64,000 bases of DNA from Thiohalorhabdus sp. Cl-TMA (GTDB lineage Bacteria > Pseudomonadota > Gammaproteobacteria > Thiohalorhabdales > Thiohalorhabdaceae): positions 1 through 64,000 of the forward strand of contig NZ_JBGUAW010000004.1 in assembly GCF_041821045.1 (NCBI RefSeq). The letters are read 5' to 3'. Shown here one piece after another: positions 63,160 to 64,000 of this stretch. Position 1 is the stretch's first letter; each line of letters opens with the position of its first letter. The position numbers and the translations under genes were made by a program. Under the pieces are notes generated by a model. The model did no database searches. It saw nothing but the letters and a program-made list of their open reading frames with translations, and was not told the DNA's origin.

Positions 63160-64000
63160 TCAGCCGGGCTCTTCCCCCTGCTCGCCGCCAGTGAAGGCCT
63201 CCTCGCCGGACTGGAAGGCCTCCAGCTCCGCGGCCACCTCGTCGGCGGCCTCGAAGCGGGCGATGTGGAACAGGCCGTCCCCCTCGTTGACCAGGGGGAG
63301 GTGCGTCCGCCCCACCACGATGCCGTCGCCCAGAGCGGTCACGGCCTCTTCCTGCTCGCCGAAGGGGTCGGAGACCACGCCCAGCCGGTCCCCTTTCTTC
63401 ACCAGGGCGCCGAGCTCGGTGGTGGTGCGCAGGAAGCCGCTCTGCGGCGCCCGCACCCAGGTGCTGGAGCGGGCCACGTAGGGCTCCGGCAGCGGACGCT
63501 TGCGACGGCTAGGACGCAGCATGCCCAGCGCCCGGAGCACGTTGAGCACGCCGCGCACGCCGACGCGGATAGAGAACTCGTCGAAGCGCAGGGCCTCTCC
63601 GGCCTCGTAGAGCAGGACGGGCACGTTGCGGTCGCTGGCGGACTGGCGTAGCGAGCCGTCCCGCAGGCTGGAATTAAGAATGACGGGCACGCCGAACAGC
63701 TTGGCCAACCGGGCGGCCTCGGGGTCGTCCAGATCGGCGCGGATCTGCGGCAGATTGCCGCGATGGATGGCGCCGGTGTGCAAGTCGATGCCGTAGGTGC
63801 AGTTGTCCACCACCTCGCTCATGAACAGGTGTGCCAGCCGCGCGGCCAGCGAGCCCCGCTCGGACCCCGGGAAGGAGCGGTTGAGGTCGCGGCGGTCAGG
63901 GAGATATCGGGAGTGGTGGAGCACCCCGTGGACGTTGACGATGGGCACCGCCACCAGCGTGCCGCGCATGCGCTTGAGGGCCCGGTGCCGGAGCAGGCGG
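63160..64000 (-). CDS. Succinylglutamate desuccinylase/aspartoacylase family protein (partial, N-terminus outside window)
   Basis: At least 279 residues; the frame stays open to the window edge (RLLRHRALKRMRGTLVAVPIVNVHG), so an ATG at 63969 is internal. Visible family features: GTLVAVPIVNVHGV, DRRDLNRSFPG, and GIDLHTGAIHRGNLPQIRA with the third zinc-ligand histidine. The first zinc ligands lie beyond 64000. The last 70 residues form a biotinyl-lipoyl-like beta-rich tail (GALVKKGDRLGVVSDPFGEQ). It hydrolyses an N-acyl amino acid or related amide. Confidence 0.88.
   Translation of the reverse strand, partial: RLLRHRALKRMRGTLVAVPIVNVHGVLHHSRYLPDRRDLNRSFPGSERGSLAARLAHLFMSEVVDNCTYGIDLHTGAIHRGNLPQIRADLDDPEAARLAKLFGVPVILNSSLRDGSLRQSASDRNVPVLLYEAGEALRFDEFSIRVGVRGVLNVLRALGMLRPSRRKRPLPEPYVARSSTWVRAPQSGFLRTTTELGALVKKGDRLGVVSDPFGEQEEAVTALGDGIVVGRTHLPLVNEGDGLFHIARFEAADEVAAELEAFQSGEEAFTGGEQGEEPG

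Overview
The window is GC-rich bacterial DNA, densely packed with genes. TonB-dependent outer-membrane receptors, Tat and Sec signal peptides, sigma-54 activators, an AlgC-type phosphomannomutase, PurE/PurK and an oxygen-dependent corrin-ring pathway together indicate an aerobic Gram-negative proteobacterium, most likely a gammaproteobacterium. I cannot name a genus from the sequence alone. No tRNA, rRNA, CRISPR array, transposase gene or complete prophage is visible.

Layout. (1) 1-7.0 kb: end of an unknown gene, a secreted SCO/di-heme peroxidase fusion, two sigma-54 activators, a phosphomannomutase and a UreH-like membrane protein. (2) 7.1-14.7 kb: a nitrogen cluster with an XRE-cupin regulator, an AT-rich control region, a GlnT/GmaS-type glutamine synthetase, three split glutamate-synthase-like subunits (GlxB/C/D or MgsA/B/C), an ammonium transporter and a small membrane protein, closed by a strong terminator. 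(3) 14.8-19.4 kb: two almost identical half-size EamA genes flank a PepSY/response-regulator/histidine-kinase operon, a small membrane protein and a secreted PepSY-like protein. (4) 19.4-52.9 kb: a large cobalamin (B12) region. It holds lower-ligand and late genes (cobD, cbiB, cobQ, cobS, cobC, cobT, cobU), a riboswitch-controlled btuBFCD uptake operon, corrin-ring genes (cobM, E, L, K, J, I, H, G, cbiD, cobA, cobB), cobO, bluB and a riboswitch-controlled CobN-like/ExbB-like/DUF2149 operon. A YadGH-like ABC exporter sits inside the cob operon. Toxin-antitoxin genes, one decayed antitoxin, a low-GC HEPN-like gene and REP-type palindromes are scattered through it. (5) 53.0-64.0 kb: purEK, a beta-carbonic anhydrase, a PQQ-type sugar dehydrogenase, a third B12 riboswitch driving a TonB receptor and a PepSY transmembrane protein, a Tat-exported aldo-keto reductase, an NTP-transporter-like MFS protein and the end of an aspartoacylase-family gene.

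How it works together. The corrin pathway looks aerobic (CobG, CobH, CobI, CobJ, CobK, CobL, CobM, CobE), but CbiD stands in for the missing CobF. De novo synthesis, salvage (BtuBFCD, CobU) and DMB synthesis (BluB) are encoded side by side, and three B12 riboswitches tie uptake and the CobN-like operon to intracellular B12. No AAA+ cobaltochelatase partners are seen, and the only CobN-like protein carries a signal peptide and a C-terminal membrane anchor, so cobalt insertion must be completed elsewhere or differently. The most striking single lesion is an in-frame amber codon in bluB, 26 codons before its ancestral stop. Most B12 genes overlap by 1-14 bases and are likely translationally coupled.
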